From positions 1,994,001 through 2,058,000 of the forward strand of contig JAULSN010000004.1 of NCBI GenBank assembly GCA_033439765.1: a DNA stretch of 64,000 bases, given 5' to 3'. A program made the translations under genes and the position numbers. The notes beneath the pieces were generated by a model. The model was given only the letters and a program-made list of their open reading frames with translations. It was not told the DNA's origin and did not search any database. Source of the DNA: Lasiosphaeria ovina. Its lineage: Eukaryota > Ascomycota > Sordariomycetes > Sordariales > Lasiosphaeriaceae. Positions 11,454 to 23,900 of the stretch are shown one piece after another (the first letter of the stretch is position 1; each line of letters opens with the position of its first letter).

Positions 11454-13923
11454 AGGGTCGAAGAGGTCAAGGTCATCCATGGTAGGTGTTTTCCTTTCCA
11501 CCTGGACCCTTCCTTTCCTTCTTGTCGAGGGCGTAACAGACATGGAACTCACTCTCTATTGTCTGATCCTCCAAATAACTGACTCGTCTGTCTGATAGAT
11601 AGTGAGGGGACGCCAGGGTTCTGAACGAAGGGTTATCTACGGTTGACGGATTTCACATACATGTCTGTCTTTGCTTGTTTTGCGATGGAATTCTCTGCGC
11701 CTGTCTTCCCTGTTGGTGGCGGTCCCTGGACTAAGGGGCTGACAATGATCTTTCTTTCCCTATTCGTACAGCAATCGCATATCGCAGCAAGGCGGAGCAA
11801 CCTAGTTAGCATGTAACTGTCAAGCGCCATAGACAGATGGGTACATAGTACACGTGCTTGGACCCGACTCTCTATACTCCTATTTCCGCCTCTCATCTGT
11901 GACCGTTGCCCGTGGGTCCTTTCTACATGACGTTGTCCATCAGCACGTAGCCTGTACCAGCCCTCGGTCGGGCTTATCCAACCGTCGTTCTCCACCTGTT
12001 CTCCGGGGAGCGCTCTCTACCACGAGACACGCCATCTACAACCGATACACCTCACCCAAGAATCGGAAACACGTTATGCACCACCCCTCCCCCCCGCCTT
12101 GGCTGGGATAGAAAAGGAAGACTATACCACAACACTTAGAACGAAGCTACCACAGCCACATTACACCACTCTGCCTACCCGCCTGCCTGTCGGGAAGGAA
12201 CAAATAGGTAAGTACCCTGTTTACTTACTGAGTTCATGCGCTTGAAGACGGGGCTTGTTTTGTAGAAAATGGCAGAAAGTTGTTCCCGGCCTGCTCCCTG
12301 TCCTGATGTACACGTAATATATATATATATCTGAAAAATTGTATGCAAGCCATGGCCACCCCATGTATACAATAGCCGGAAAGGCATTGGTCATACAGCA
12401 CACACGGCCAACACACATGGAAAACCACTCCACTCCACGCACACATACTCATACAGATCCACGGCAGCACAGCAGGAGACGTGCTTGCATCGGTATGCTG
12501 GTTGGCAGGCTGCGTGGCAGCGGGCGGAATCGGCCGGGGCCTGACATGGCATAAGCAGGGGGAGCGAGAGACTGAACGCGAGGGGGGGTCGAGAACAGGG
12601 GGTGTGTGTATGTCAACACCCTCTCAACTCAGCACGAGAGGAAAGGGTCAGAAGACAAGCGCATATGCACATACACATACACATACACACGCATACACAC
12701 ACACTACCTACCTCCTTAGCGTATTCTCCACGTCCACAGCAGTGCGGTTTCATGCCAGTGTGTGGGCAGAAAGAAAAGCTGCGCTACCATTCTGTCAAAT
12801 CAGGAGAGTCCTTCTCACCTATCTCTTGTTTAAAGTTACTTGCAACAAAATAAGAAGGGAAAAGAAAAAGATAGATACCTAACCTAAGGAACATACATGC
12901 TGCACACCCACTCACGCACCCACCCCCCTGGAGGTACTCTCTCTTCTCGGTGTGACACACGACGCAGGCCGAGCAGCAGCGGGTGCTACGTAGAAGGGAA
13001 GGCACGTACGCAGGGGTTTGTTGGGAAGACGACGAGCATAGGGCCAACACGGAGGGAGGGGCGGCGGTATACAATATATACCTACATAGGTATAGACCAC
13101 ACAGGCCATATATATGTGTACAGACGGGGCATATTTCTCAACGGGCCAAAAAAAAAAAAAAAAAAAAAGGGAAGGAAGGGTGTGTGCATCTCTCTGTGTC
13201 AACGGGAACGGGAAGCTGAGGGGGTGGGTTTGCGGGCGATGACATGGCAACCTCATATCCTTGTCATACTCGAGACGGAATGATAGTAGTAGAGAAGTGG
13301 GCCAGCTCTCCTCTCGAGGGGGAGGAAGAGGGAAAACCTGTATGTATGTACAAAAACCCAAACCCAAACGCAACTGCCCTCAAACCTTGCCCTTGTCCAA
13401 AACGTACATTCCCCCAACAAAGCACGACAGGACGGGGCGTCGAAGCTTGCGACCCCCTTTTCTTCACCCACCCCCAGGCCACGATTTGTGGCCTGGTGAA
13501 CACACACACACACACACACAGCGAAAAGTTTTCGTGTCGAGTTTCAGGAAATCAAATTTTTTTTTGTTTCTCTCTTTCTTTTTCGACTCTCTGCACCGAC
13601 CACCAGTTCTCTTTCCACTCCCCGGCAAATCGTTCCCCCGGAAAAGCGAACGAGACCGTTCGCGCTGATCGATCGATCGGCTTCAACCACCGAGAACGAG
13701 AAGATCGCGCGGTCGAGAAACATGACTGCCGAAGAACGGAGAGAATATCGCAACCCAACGTTTGCTTGCAGTTCAACGCTTTGTGCTTAGACCAGTAATG
13801 AACCCAGCACGCACAACACACAAAACACAGACAAACATCGTCTCCCCGGAGTAGATCCCGAGCCGATATCGCTGGAAGGAGAAATGGAAAGAAAAAAGAA
13901 GAAAAAAGAAGACAGCCGTTCTC
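11454..13923. other. Intergenic, simple-repeat rich
   Basis: No gene recognised. It holds CA-type repeats (about 12666-12710 and 13500-13520), a run of 21 A at 13148-13168 and short TA runs near 12317. The two flanking genes converge into it, so it should contain the 3' untranslated regions of both the small Cys-rich gene and the Dap1-like gene. Confidence 0.55.
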
Positions 13924-14990
13924 CTATTCCTCCTCCCGATTGGTGGCGCCCTCTACTGTGCCAACGATGTTGTACCGCTTGGAGAAGAAGGTGACCCAGT
14001 CGTTGAGGGTCGACTTCTCCTTGTCGTCGAGGTGTTGCCACTCGGGCTTGACGTCCTCTGGCTTGGTCGATGTCTTGGCGAGGGCGTGCGAGGCGTCTTT
14101 TCCGGCGAATGCTATGTAGCAGGGATGTTGGGTTTAGCACACAGACTGGATGGACGGCCTTGGGATCCAGACAGATATTTATATCTGGTCCGAGGGGGCC
14201 TTTTGATCACATATATCCCATATATGCCCCCCTGCAATCTCCGTGACCAGCTGTCTCCGTAACCAGCAAACAGTCCGTCCTTGACCGTCATGCTGGATAC
14301 AGTAAACCACCGGCAGGGGCTTCCCTTGCTCCGGCCTCGCTGGGACACCCCCCTGGTCGCAGTCGCGCGAGAGTCCTCCTGACCGCCTCCCTCGGTGATA
14401 AGGATACCGCGAGGAAATGTGTGTGAGAGAGAAGGAAAAGCACAAAAAGAATCATGGCATCTTCACGGTCGAAACTCACCGTTATAAGAGCCGCCTGGCT
14501 GGTAGGCCTTGTTTCCCGTCACGTCGTAGACGACCCCCTAGAGAAAGCGGCCCATGCCCAGGTTAACAACCACAAGACTAACAGAAGGCATCACGGCGAA
14601 CACAGCAGTGAACTGTCAGGCGGTCGTCTGAGGGGGTTCTGGAGACGAGACGGCATGTACCTTGATAGCAACATAGCATTTACCGCCTTCAGCCCCTGTG
14701 ACGACGGCAGGTTGATTGTCAGCTTCCTGCATCGACAACGCAACAAGATTGGCGATCACCAGGCCAGGGGGTCTCTTTCCATCAAACCAGACAGGCCTTG
14801 GGTGCCTGAGAGACAGAGAAGGAGAGAGACGTCGTCCAATTGGCATGTAATCCCAGACTGCGGTTTATCCCTCAAGAGAGACGAAGACCGACTGCATACC
14901 GTTTGCCAGGGCCAGATCCTCAAGGGAAATGGGATCGTAGTTGGGCGGGTCGAGGATCACGGGCGTCTTGGGCTCGAATTTGCCAGCCAT
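13924..14990 (-). CDS. dap1: Dap1/MAPR-type cytochrome b5-like haem-binding protein
   Basis: Predicted 123-residue protein in four exons: 14990-14900, 14695-14661, 14537-14480 and 14111-13924. Introns are 204, 123 and 368 nt, long for this window, and the frame closes exactly. The core matches the MAPR/Dap1 family of cytochrome b5-like haem proteins: KCYVAIKGVVYDVTG, then GNKAYQPGGSY and FAGKDASHALA. In this family conserved tyrosines of the YDVTG...KAY...GGSY region bind haem. Known Dap1 proteins of yeasts bind haem and support the sterol-synthesis P450s Erg11/Cyp51 and Erg5, with effects on azole tolerance; the same role is inferred here. The protein starts MAGKFEPKTP with no hydrophobic segment, so it is probably not an integral membrane protein, unlike animal PGRMC1. 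It is transcribed away from the Mgr3-like gene with 599 bp between start codons. Confidence 0.9.
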
Positions 14991-15589
14991 TATGAGATAT
15001 CTGCTTTGGGGCCTGGCGTGTAAGTGCAGGGTTCTCTAGTATATCTCAAAGCCATGCGGGAAAGATTGATCATGATTGACCCACCGATGCCGGAGTCGAG
15101 GGAATCAAGGTGAGTTGATTGACTACAGGCGGGAAAATGCAATCACTCAATATACCCAAGGTAGGTACGTTTTCGTCTTGTGGCAAAGTTTTGATAGACA
15201 AGAGGCAGGCGCGAGCTGTATCTGTGCAACTGTGGTGGTGTCTTTGCGGAAGGCGCAGGGATGGGCAATCGATTGGATGACTTGCAGTTGCCAGGCGGCT
15301 AATCCGTTGTGGGCCGGGACTGCCGTATAATACACGCAATTAGCGGCCTCAGGCATCCAAAAATGCTCGAGCTCGACAGCTTCCAAAGGCGCATTGGTGT
15401 ACCTGGTTTTTTTTGGGACCGCGCTCGGCCAGAGCTTCAAACCGGTAGATCTTAACAACAACGGAGTTTACGGCCGACGGCACCAACCACAGGCACGACG
15501 CACCCGGACTGATTTCAAAGCACTCCGAATCCCATTCCGATGCCCCCGCCCGAGATAAAAGTGCCCGCCCAACCCAGCCAGCCCACACA
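14991..15589. promoter_or_regulatory. Shared divergent promoter of dap1-like and mgr3-like genes
   Basis: This 599-bp stretch separates two divergent start codons and so must contain both promoters. An inverted CCAAT word (ATTGG) lies at 15272-15276 near the middle. CCAAT is the binding word of the fungal HAP complex, which controls many haem and respiratory genes, so joint control is possible. One 5-bp match is weak evidence. Confidence 0.45.
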
Positions 15590-17413
15590 ATGTCGGCTGC
15601 GAGGTGCACGACTGCCCGACGACTGCCCGCGACGGCGAAGCAGCTTGCCCGGCTTGCAGCTCCGCGATGCCTCAATTCTTCGCCTCCGCCTTGGCTACTG
15701 TTGCAGTTAGAGCTCGCCGCCACCCGCCAGCTCAGGGGCACCCGTTCTGTGATCCTCTCCACCGGCCGTCAATGCCGCTTTAAGTCCAGCCAGTCGACGT
15801 TGAGAGGCGGCACGACCCAAAATGCCAACCACGTCAGGGGCGCCCCTGAGCAACCGCGTCCTCGCAGCCCGCCTAGCTATCGCCAGATATTCCGATTATT
15901 CTGGGACAGCCTGAAGAATCTTGTGGGCTTGGCTCGTAGCGATGCCTTGAGGGAGGCTTATCGGACGAACCCCGAGGAGGTCATTGCCGCTCTTGTTGGG
16001 TACGTGGTCTTGGTTTGGCTTGCTGCCCGACGCCAGAGCCCCTTGCTCTCTTGCCCCGATGCTAACAATCTGTTCGCGCAGCCTGATAGCGATAACTGCC
16101 ATCTTTGGCTACGCCATTGTGCTGATCTTTACCTACTTCTACGCCGAGCAGTTCACCCGCTTCCCCGAGCCCATTGCCCAGGCCTTGCGGAGAGCCCTAT
16201 ACTATAGCAACTACGCGCCAGACCCCCAGCGCGCCCTGAAATACTACCAAAAGGCCTTGGACCTATGTAACGAGATGAATCTCGATCCCTTCTCGGACGA
16301 AGTCATGGGTATCAGGATCCAGATTGCCGCATGGCTGGAGAAGCTCGAGAGTTATGAGAACGCCGCCAAGACTCTGGAAGCGCTGTTGGCGGATTGCAGG
16401 CGTTGGGTACAGGTCATGGAGAAGGAGGTCAAGGAGGGAACTGCACCAAAGACGCTGTTGGACCCAGAGAACCCCGACGAGGTGACAGAGACGCTCTGGG
16501 GGAAACGAACCCGCATTCTGGCTAAGTCAGTTGCCATCAGCGTCAAGCTTGCGGATCTCTACTCGGATGAGCATATGCGAGAAGATGAACTTGCCCACGA
16601 GCGGCTTGTTTGGGCCGTCGAAACAGGCCTTGGCGAACTACGGAGACGGACCGCGGAAGGTCTCAAGAAGGGAGAGGGCGTCTGGATGAGTTCAGAGGAG
16701 TTGGGAGGAGCGTTGGAAGGTAAGAGCCACCCCGCTGGCTACGTCTGTCTGCCAGCTCTCAGAGTTGGTGATGCTGACTGGGAACTTGCAGCGCTTGGTC
16801 ATAGCTACGAAGCAAAGTCGCAATTTCACCTGGCACTTCCCCTCTTCTTCCGCGCTCTCCAACTGTGCAAGGAGCCATGCCACATTGCCGTCTTGAGTAA
16901 GTAATCCCCTTCGGATGTTTTGCAGGCGTCGGATGGCTGCAGTGATTCCATCCGAAGCGGCCGACCCTGCCTATTGACTGCTCTGACATGGTGATTGCAC
17001 TGACATGGTCACAAGTGAACAACATTGCGACTTCATTCGCTCAGCACCCGCTATTGGCAATTGGCGATGCCCCGGTGGATGGGCTGATGGAGCAACCCAA
17101 GGAAGCAGCCACGGCGGCAGAGCAGAGGGCTTCTTATCTGGCAGCAGCCCGTCGCTGGGCATCGAATGCCAATCAGCACGCGGCGGAGCCGCAAGGTGAC
17201 AAACGGACTGCAGAGTGCGACGAGGCCTGCGCTGTCTCGCTTGCCAATCTGGGCGACATCGCAAGCCTGACGGGCGACCTTACCAGGGCGCGCCAGATGT
17301 TTGAACAAGCCATTGCCATGAGCAAAAAGATTGGGTTCGAAGCTGGGATCACGCAAGCCGAAGGCGGGCTGCGAGCGCTGTCGCAGAGCGGCCCCGTGAC
17401 GGTAGCGGCATGA
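15590..17413 (+). CDS. mgr3: Mgr3-like TPR protein of the mitochondrial inner membrane
   Basis: Predicted 516-residue protein in four exons: 15590-15999, 16082-16719, 16792-16896 and 17016-17413 (introns 82, 72 and 119 nt, frame closes). The N-terminus is rich in Arg, Ala and Ser with almost no acids, typical of a mitochondrial targeting sequence. One membrane span follows at about residues 138-158. The rest is helical with TPR-like units, for example DPQRALKYYQKALDLC (near 180), SQFHLALPLFFRALQLC (near 360) and GDLTRARQMFEQAIAMSKK close to the end. Length, single span and TPR layout match fungal Mgr3. In yeast Mgr3 works with Mgr1 as a substrate adaptor of the i-AAA protease Yme1; that role is inferred here. 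The second intron (72 nt) is in frame with no stop, so its retention would only insert 24 residues. Another mitochondrial TPR protein cannot be fully excluded. Confidence 0.8.
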
Positions 17414-20400
17414 GTTGGGCACGCCAATCAATCCCCCCGGTGCCTCGCTGCCACTGTGCATTGTGCGGTTGAGAACATGGCGCTGCTGGTCATGGCAGGA
17501 CGGCGTTTGTGCTTGGGCTCGAGGACGTGCTGGGCGTAGCTTGACTGTACGTCGGCTTGTGTAAAGGCGGCCAGGCCGATAGTAATGTCCAAATCCGAGG
17601 ACGCGCGGAAGAGATCCGGCTCGGAAAACGGGGCGATGCGCCATATTCTCGCCATGAGTACCGAGGTATGTGTTCGTTAGAGAAGCAAGCCCATCTCTAT
17701 ACAGCGCGGAAATGAGATTGGAGGTCAAAAGGCGGCAGCAGCAACAGCGCTTCATGGGCAAGTGGGTGTACACAGCTCGGAGCGCGGCATGACGAAATGA
17801 TCAGACCATTCCCGCAGCCCTCTGATTCCCGAGCGAAGCCCATTGCGGAGGCCGAGTCAACGAGGGTAAAATGTTAACCACACCGCTTCGTCCAACTTGT
17901 GTGCCCCGTGCACGTGTCGTTTTGCAGGGGTTGCTGCCGGGGTGGGTTGCATTGGCCGATGTGCGCGGGATGCAGCCAGCCAATGGCTGGAGAACGCTTA
18001 AAGTGGTGGTTGACAGCAATCGTCAGGGTCCTGGAGGGGGAGTTATTTGGGGAAACGGAGATCGAACGGAGCGGCACAGGTGAGGCTCGTGAACGCCGCC
18101 GTTTCGCATGGCCCACCTGCGGGCTATTTCGGGGATCGGAATCCTCTTCATCGACCTCATCCACGAGCTGACGATAAGTAATCGGGGGCGCTTTGGATTC
18201 GCTGGAGAAGAAACTACGTCATGAATCGGGAAACAACGGTTCTCTCTCTCCAGGCTCTCAGCACTCATCAGCTCTGGGACGTCTCTAGCAGGGAAGGGGG
18301 TGCCGGCTTTTGTCGTCTGCCTGTCTGGCGAACAACTCATGGCCCCCCGCGCAGCGGACAACTCGGCATCCAACATGGAACTTTCGGCACGACGTTGTCA
18401 AGTGTTTCGTTCTGCATCGCATCATCAACTTGCATCCGGGGACGCGAGTTCTAATCATCAGAGGAAGGCATCCGCCCGCTTGTCTTGCGCCATCTGGAAG
18501 GTATTCAATACAAAAGATGCTGGTGATGTCGCATTTGATATCCACGGATGTTCCCCGTGCGCGAGGGAAGTGAGCCGGGCCAGATCGCGACGAAAGCAAA
18601 AGTGGATTTACAAGGGACATGATTGGTGGCATGGATGTCTCGCACCCGCCAAGGCGGAGAGACAGTCGGCCAGACACTTGTGTAACCATGCGGGGGTATG
18701 CCGGATTTACGGTGATCCCACCACTTGCTGTGCCCTGTCAGAGTTTAGTCGTCCACTGAAAGCCGATGGCTTCAGGGGCATTAGTGCTGCTGCTGGGCTG
18801 CTGCGGCTCCATGTCTCCACTGCATCGCTAGGCAGAAGGTACATGTACCCCACCACCAGGGCACCTAGGGCACTCCACTCTTGGCCAACAGGCGGAGGAG
18901 CCTCCCCTTGTCCAAGGCCCACTTGTCAAGCCCGATAAGAGATGGGTATCATGGAGATGGTCATCTGAATGGGGATAACCTGGAGAAGCGAGGAATGCAT
19001 GTTGGTACTTTGGCCTAACCAACACACGGCCGCCAGCCAGCGAGCGAAAATTAGGATCTCTAGGGCCTCTAAGCAGTGAGGGGTCTCGGGTCTGGAGCAG
19101 TCGCTCCGATCTGTCTTGTACCTCACGCAGTCCCGCATGCCCAAGCGCAAGTACCGCGAGACGTACCCAATGCCGCACGCGTAATGTGCATACCTCGCTG
19201 CCGAAGCTCGCAAGAGGGGGCAGAAAAACACCTCAGTCGGCAATGACCTGCCATGCCATCAGATCAGACATTGAAGGCATACAGACAGACGGATGGACCG
19301 ACAAGACAGAGATCCGATGGCACTATCACCACCCAAAATACGGTCCGTTCACTCGAGTGCGAGATACGTGTTTCGATGTACGAAGTACACAAATTACCAT
19401 TAGACCAGCAAGAACCAGAGAAGGGGGGGCGCGCTCAGGTGAAAGTGCGCACCGTGCCTAGCCTTACGGGCACGGTGATTCCCACAGTCGGGATTCACAC
19501 CAAACATGGGTTATGAGGCCCGTTTCTCATTGGCTGCCTCACCCAAAAGTCGGAGTCTTGGCTCTTTGGCTCGTCGCTGCTCCACTCACTTAAGCTTAAA
19601 TCGAACGGAGCTGTTGTGCACCCACCCAGAGGGGCCCGTCTCATGTGTGCGTGCGGCCCGCACACTGTTTTTTTTTCCTTTTCCCCCCTTGTATTTGGTC
19701 TTGGCGTTTTTGGTGGTGTTCTGGACTCTTGGAGCGCTCTCCGGCCAATTCTTTTGCTCTGGGCTGCCGTGCTGCTGCTGATTTGCTGCAAACGGACAAT
19801 ACCGCATATCACGCAGCAGGTAGTGAGGAGAAAAGGTGTTGCTTTCTACTGCGTGAACTAATCTCCGTAAAACACCCCGGTAATTTTGCTGATTGATGTT
19901 ATTCGAGCTAATAGGCGGTGTTATTTGTTGACTATCTATACAATTTTGCTCGCTAATAATATATCCGCTTGCTAATGATGCTAGCGATGCTGCCGCGGCC
20001 GCCGCTGCACGCAACACACAACCTAAACGCGCAAGTCTAAAATATTTGGGGTAAATTTTCCGCCGGTTTGCGCTTCGCAGACAAGTGCAAGGTAAAGCAT
20101 AGCAGTGTTTAGCAGGAGATGGAGAGATATTCGACTACGCCGCTCACTTACACACACACAATGCACTTGACTGCACCACACACAGGGCAACTCAGGGCAT
20201 ATCTTCAGGAACACACACACAAAACAGGCCTAAGCGAGGCTACCGCCTCCGCACGCTAGCATCTGGCTCGCCCAGAAACCGCCTGGTCGACGGACGCGGC
20301 TACCGAGTTCGGCTTGGAGGGTGGGCGGCGGGAGGCGGGGCCGATAAAAAAGTGACAAGGACACCAAAAACACACCATCCATTCCATATCCGTAGAACAG

Positions 20401-20670
20401 TCAGTTTGAACAAGAGACAGAAAAAAAGGAGACAAGTCAGTTGCAGTACCTAGCCCGCCCCCGCCCCCGACCCGACCCGACCCGACCCAACGCAACGCAA
20501 CCTTCCATGCCTAGGTGCGTAGGTATCTTTCCGCTGCTTTCTGAAACAACGATAATTGCATGACAACAGCACGCAACGCATGCAGAGAGATAGGAAAAAG
20601 GAAGTAAAGCAACTCACTGTATGTCTACACCTCCCTTCCTCCACTGTTACCGAGTATGCCCGTAAACCCT

Positions 20671-20698
20671 CATCATCATCATCATCATCATCATCATC
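20671..20698. repeat. (CAT)n microsatellite
   Basis: Nine CAT/ATC triplets in tandem inside gene-free DNA. Confidence 0.9.
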
Positions 20699-20925
20699 CG
20701 ATCGGTAATCTACCCTATGTTCTGTCTCGGATCTAGCACGGCCCAAGAATTTTTGCTGCTTTGCTTGCGCGGCACCCCGTCAACAACGGTGAGGGGACTT
20801 TTTGTTTCTGACCGGCTATCTCCGCATCACGTTATAGTCTACTCCGTACACACACACGTATACACACGCACACGCGCAAATAAACAACTGACCTGAGGCG
20901 GTGGAGCGGTGGAGGCTGGGCTTAT

Positions 20926-20956
20926 GGTAAGGTAAGGTAAGGTAAGGTAAGGTAGG
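20926..20956. repeat. (GGTAA)n short tandem repeat
   Basis: About six tandem GGTAA units, ending in GGTAGG. Confidence 0.9.
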
Positions 20957-23900
20957 AACTTGTGCGTGCGTTTGCCTTTGACTTTCGGTTGTTTGAGAAA
21001 GATGTGGTATATCTTGGACCAGCAAGCACGCAGTCTGACAGACATACGGGCCGCGTTGGGTGAGAATGTTAGTTTTGCAGCGTGGTCCCCAATCCCCTAT
21101 TTTCTTTTCTTGGTTCTCGTCTTTCCCCAGGGGGATGGATGGGGATGATGACAGCAGGTGGTTTTGGTGGTTGTGGTGGCTGACCAGCCTGTCAGCGGCC
21201 CTCCTTGCTGCCCCTCTCTTCTCCACCATTTAGGGCAATTCTTGGTATTTCTTGGCGAACGCCGTCCCCTTGTCTCACGAATATCTGATATATCGAATCT
21301 AGGGAGGGCTCAAACAAGTAAACATATTCTGCCGAGGCTTGTGAGAAAAGGAGTGAGGAGGGGGCCGGATGAGAATGGAGTGGTGTCGTGTGTCGTGTGT
21401 CAGCTTCATGTTGCCCGGGAGGTGGGCTATCCGCGAAAAGATGGAAGGCGGGAGTTTGTTCGTTCCATTTTTCTGTTAATTTCAAGAAAAGGGGTCATGA
21501 TTCTTCCGCTGCTGAATCAAGTATTCTCCTCGTCTCGGATGTCTAATAGTGTGGTGTGTCGTCGATGAGCGAGCTCGCAACACTACAAAGCTTTTTGATA
21601 GGATGGAAGAAGAAAAGCGGGCCGGCCGACCGCGAATCGTTATGTTTGATTATTCGGATTAGTCGTTTTGAGCAGTGGCTTGCGATACTAAATCCGGGGA
21701 AAATAGGGCTAGTAGCTTAGCCTGGGTAGTACACAATCAAAAAAGGGGCTTTTTTTCGCTAAGATCGATCTTTGTCCGAGGTGGCCTTTGGAAGAAGGCG
21801 CGAACCTTTTGCTCCCTCCCCTTTTTGGGGGCAAAACAAGGTGACACAGCGCTGTCAATTTTGAGTGTTTTCTGCCAAGATCGATGCCAAGACCGTTGCT
21901 TGGCGTTGGGGCTGGCCCCACGTGCGGATGCTTTCCCCTGATGTAAGGCACGATACGATACGGAGGGTTGAGGTACTGCGTACCTAATGTAGCGTACGGA
22001 AGATTTCGCAGTAGGAGCTGACCTGCCGCACCTCACCATGCTACACGGCACTATCATTCCGCGTATATACACTACCGTGCTGGTTGATTTTGCGCGAAAC
22101 AGCGTCTGGCCGTGTAAGTGAGGTTCCGGAACGGCGCAGCTGCCATTGAGAGAAACGGCACTTCATAGCGCAGTGCGTTGTCGCCCTTCCCAAGGCCATT
22201 TCGGCATTTGCCAAGAAAAAGGGGAGACAGAAAGAGATAGGAGAGCCGCAGGACAACATATGGAATGATGCATGGACAGCTCCTGAAAGGGTGGAAACGC
22301 GCCGAGCGAGATCAGATCTTCGCCGATATCAGGAGAAGAGGACAGTCCGAGACCAGCTGCCAAGCCCGCGCAGACACCCAAGCTTCGGCGATGACCCTAG
22401 CCTAGGCACCGTCAGAGCTGTTCCTAAAAATAAGCTACCGTGGTAACATGGAAGTCGAGGGGCCGCGATTCGGTTCGCTTGCTCGTAGCCGCAATGCTAC
22501 TTTGACAGGCGCTGGCCACGTGATATGACGGACAGCCGCAATTTCTTCTCTTTTCGCTTTTGTCGCTGTTGCTCCGGGCAAATCTCGTGTTTCTTTTTAG
22601 GTTTACACCGACCTACACGGCCAACACTTGAACAGGCAGGTATGTAGCCAGAGTACGCGACAGGAACTCAAAGTTGCCGTTCCGATGACATTTCCCCCCA
22701 TATGTCTTTCTCTTTCTCTCTATCTCCCCGGCTCCGAATTCGCGTCAGCTCCCAAACGACCCGCATGTGCGCCAAACTGAAGCCCTCAAGGCAGCAGCTT
22801 TGAGCCCCCCCCTACCCCTTCAACGAATGGCGCCCTATGCAAGTGTTAAGGTAAAACTACGGCGTGCGCGCTGAACTCGAACTGGACAAAACACATGGGC
22901 TACCGCCCCAAATGCACGAATTGAGACTGAGGCCGTCTCTCAACTTGTCTAGATTCGCTAACAACCACCCTTTCGATTCTCGCCGTTCGCACCATCTTCG
23001 GAATATACTCAACTTAGCGGACTTGGCTCTGTACCTACAGACCAACATGCCTTACGTACTTAGAAAACTAGGCAGTTTTGGGCTTGGTGCAGCAATTGGA
23101 GTCCCCGTGGTGAATGTTCACGCCGTGCCCCCTTATCCCCGGCCTCAGCCGAGACATTTGCCGTCTTCGATATACCGCTGGTTCGGGTTGCTTTCCCTCG
23201 ACATGCGAGGAGGGACCTGCAGCATGGGCATCACACCATCAGCAGCAGCATCGCGGAATAATCTTATTCTTCATTTTGGCTTCGATTTGGAATTATTGTC
23301 CCGCCCGATAACAACTTTTTCGTCGTCACCATCTTCTCCTTCGCCTCGGTTCCTGACCTTGCCCGCTCAGGGTTATGGGACGGTGAGGTGATGGATGAGG
23401 TGACAAACACACCCCTTTTCTCCACCTTCCCGGCGCGACACAGCACGGATATCAAAGCAGGCGGTTCTGGGGCTGCAAGTCATCTCATGTCAGATGCATG
23501 TTTCAACTCTTTCGCCTTCGTCTGAATTTCGTCCGAATTGCTGCAGGTCGCGTGTGTGCAGCTAACACCACCAGTAGCTTCGAAAAAAGGAGGCGCACGC
23601 AGAATTTGTCAGAAAGGGGTGGGAGGGAAGACCAGAGAAGACACAAAAGCTGAAAAAAGAGGCATGCGTAGAAGGTTTCAGAAGGTTTTCTCGAAGCATT
23701 TTTGGCTGTTGGCGGGCAGCACGGTGGCGCTTGGCGCGCAGCGTAGCGCAGAGATCATGTTGGCCATCAAACCCGCCTGGCGAATGGGCGCCGCGCTTAT
23801 GGAGGCTGCCTGGGGAAAGGCGGCGCCACGAACAGCTCGCCAAAAAAGTTACATGCAGAACAACCACCGACTGGACCGTCCGCTGGACACAGCGCAGTGG

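Noticed and set aside
14616..14846. Open stretch in the first dap1-like intron read as an extra exon
   Set aside because: Including it introduces a stop; joining 14900 directly to 14695 gives the expected haem-protein sequence in frame.
18300..18938. 212-codon plus-strand open frame
   Set aside because: No recognisable domain, composition unlike the verified genes, an overlapping open frame on the other strand, and no exon partners.
22864..23391. 175-codon plus-strand open frame
   Set aside because: No family resemblance or splice partners; I could not separate it from chance.
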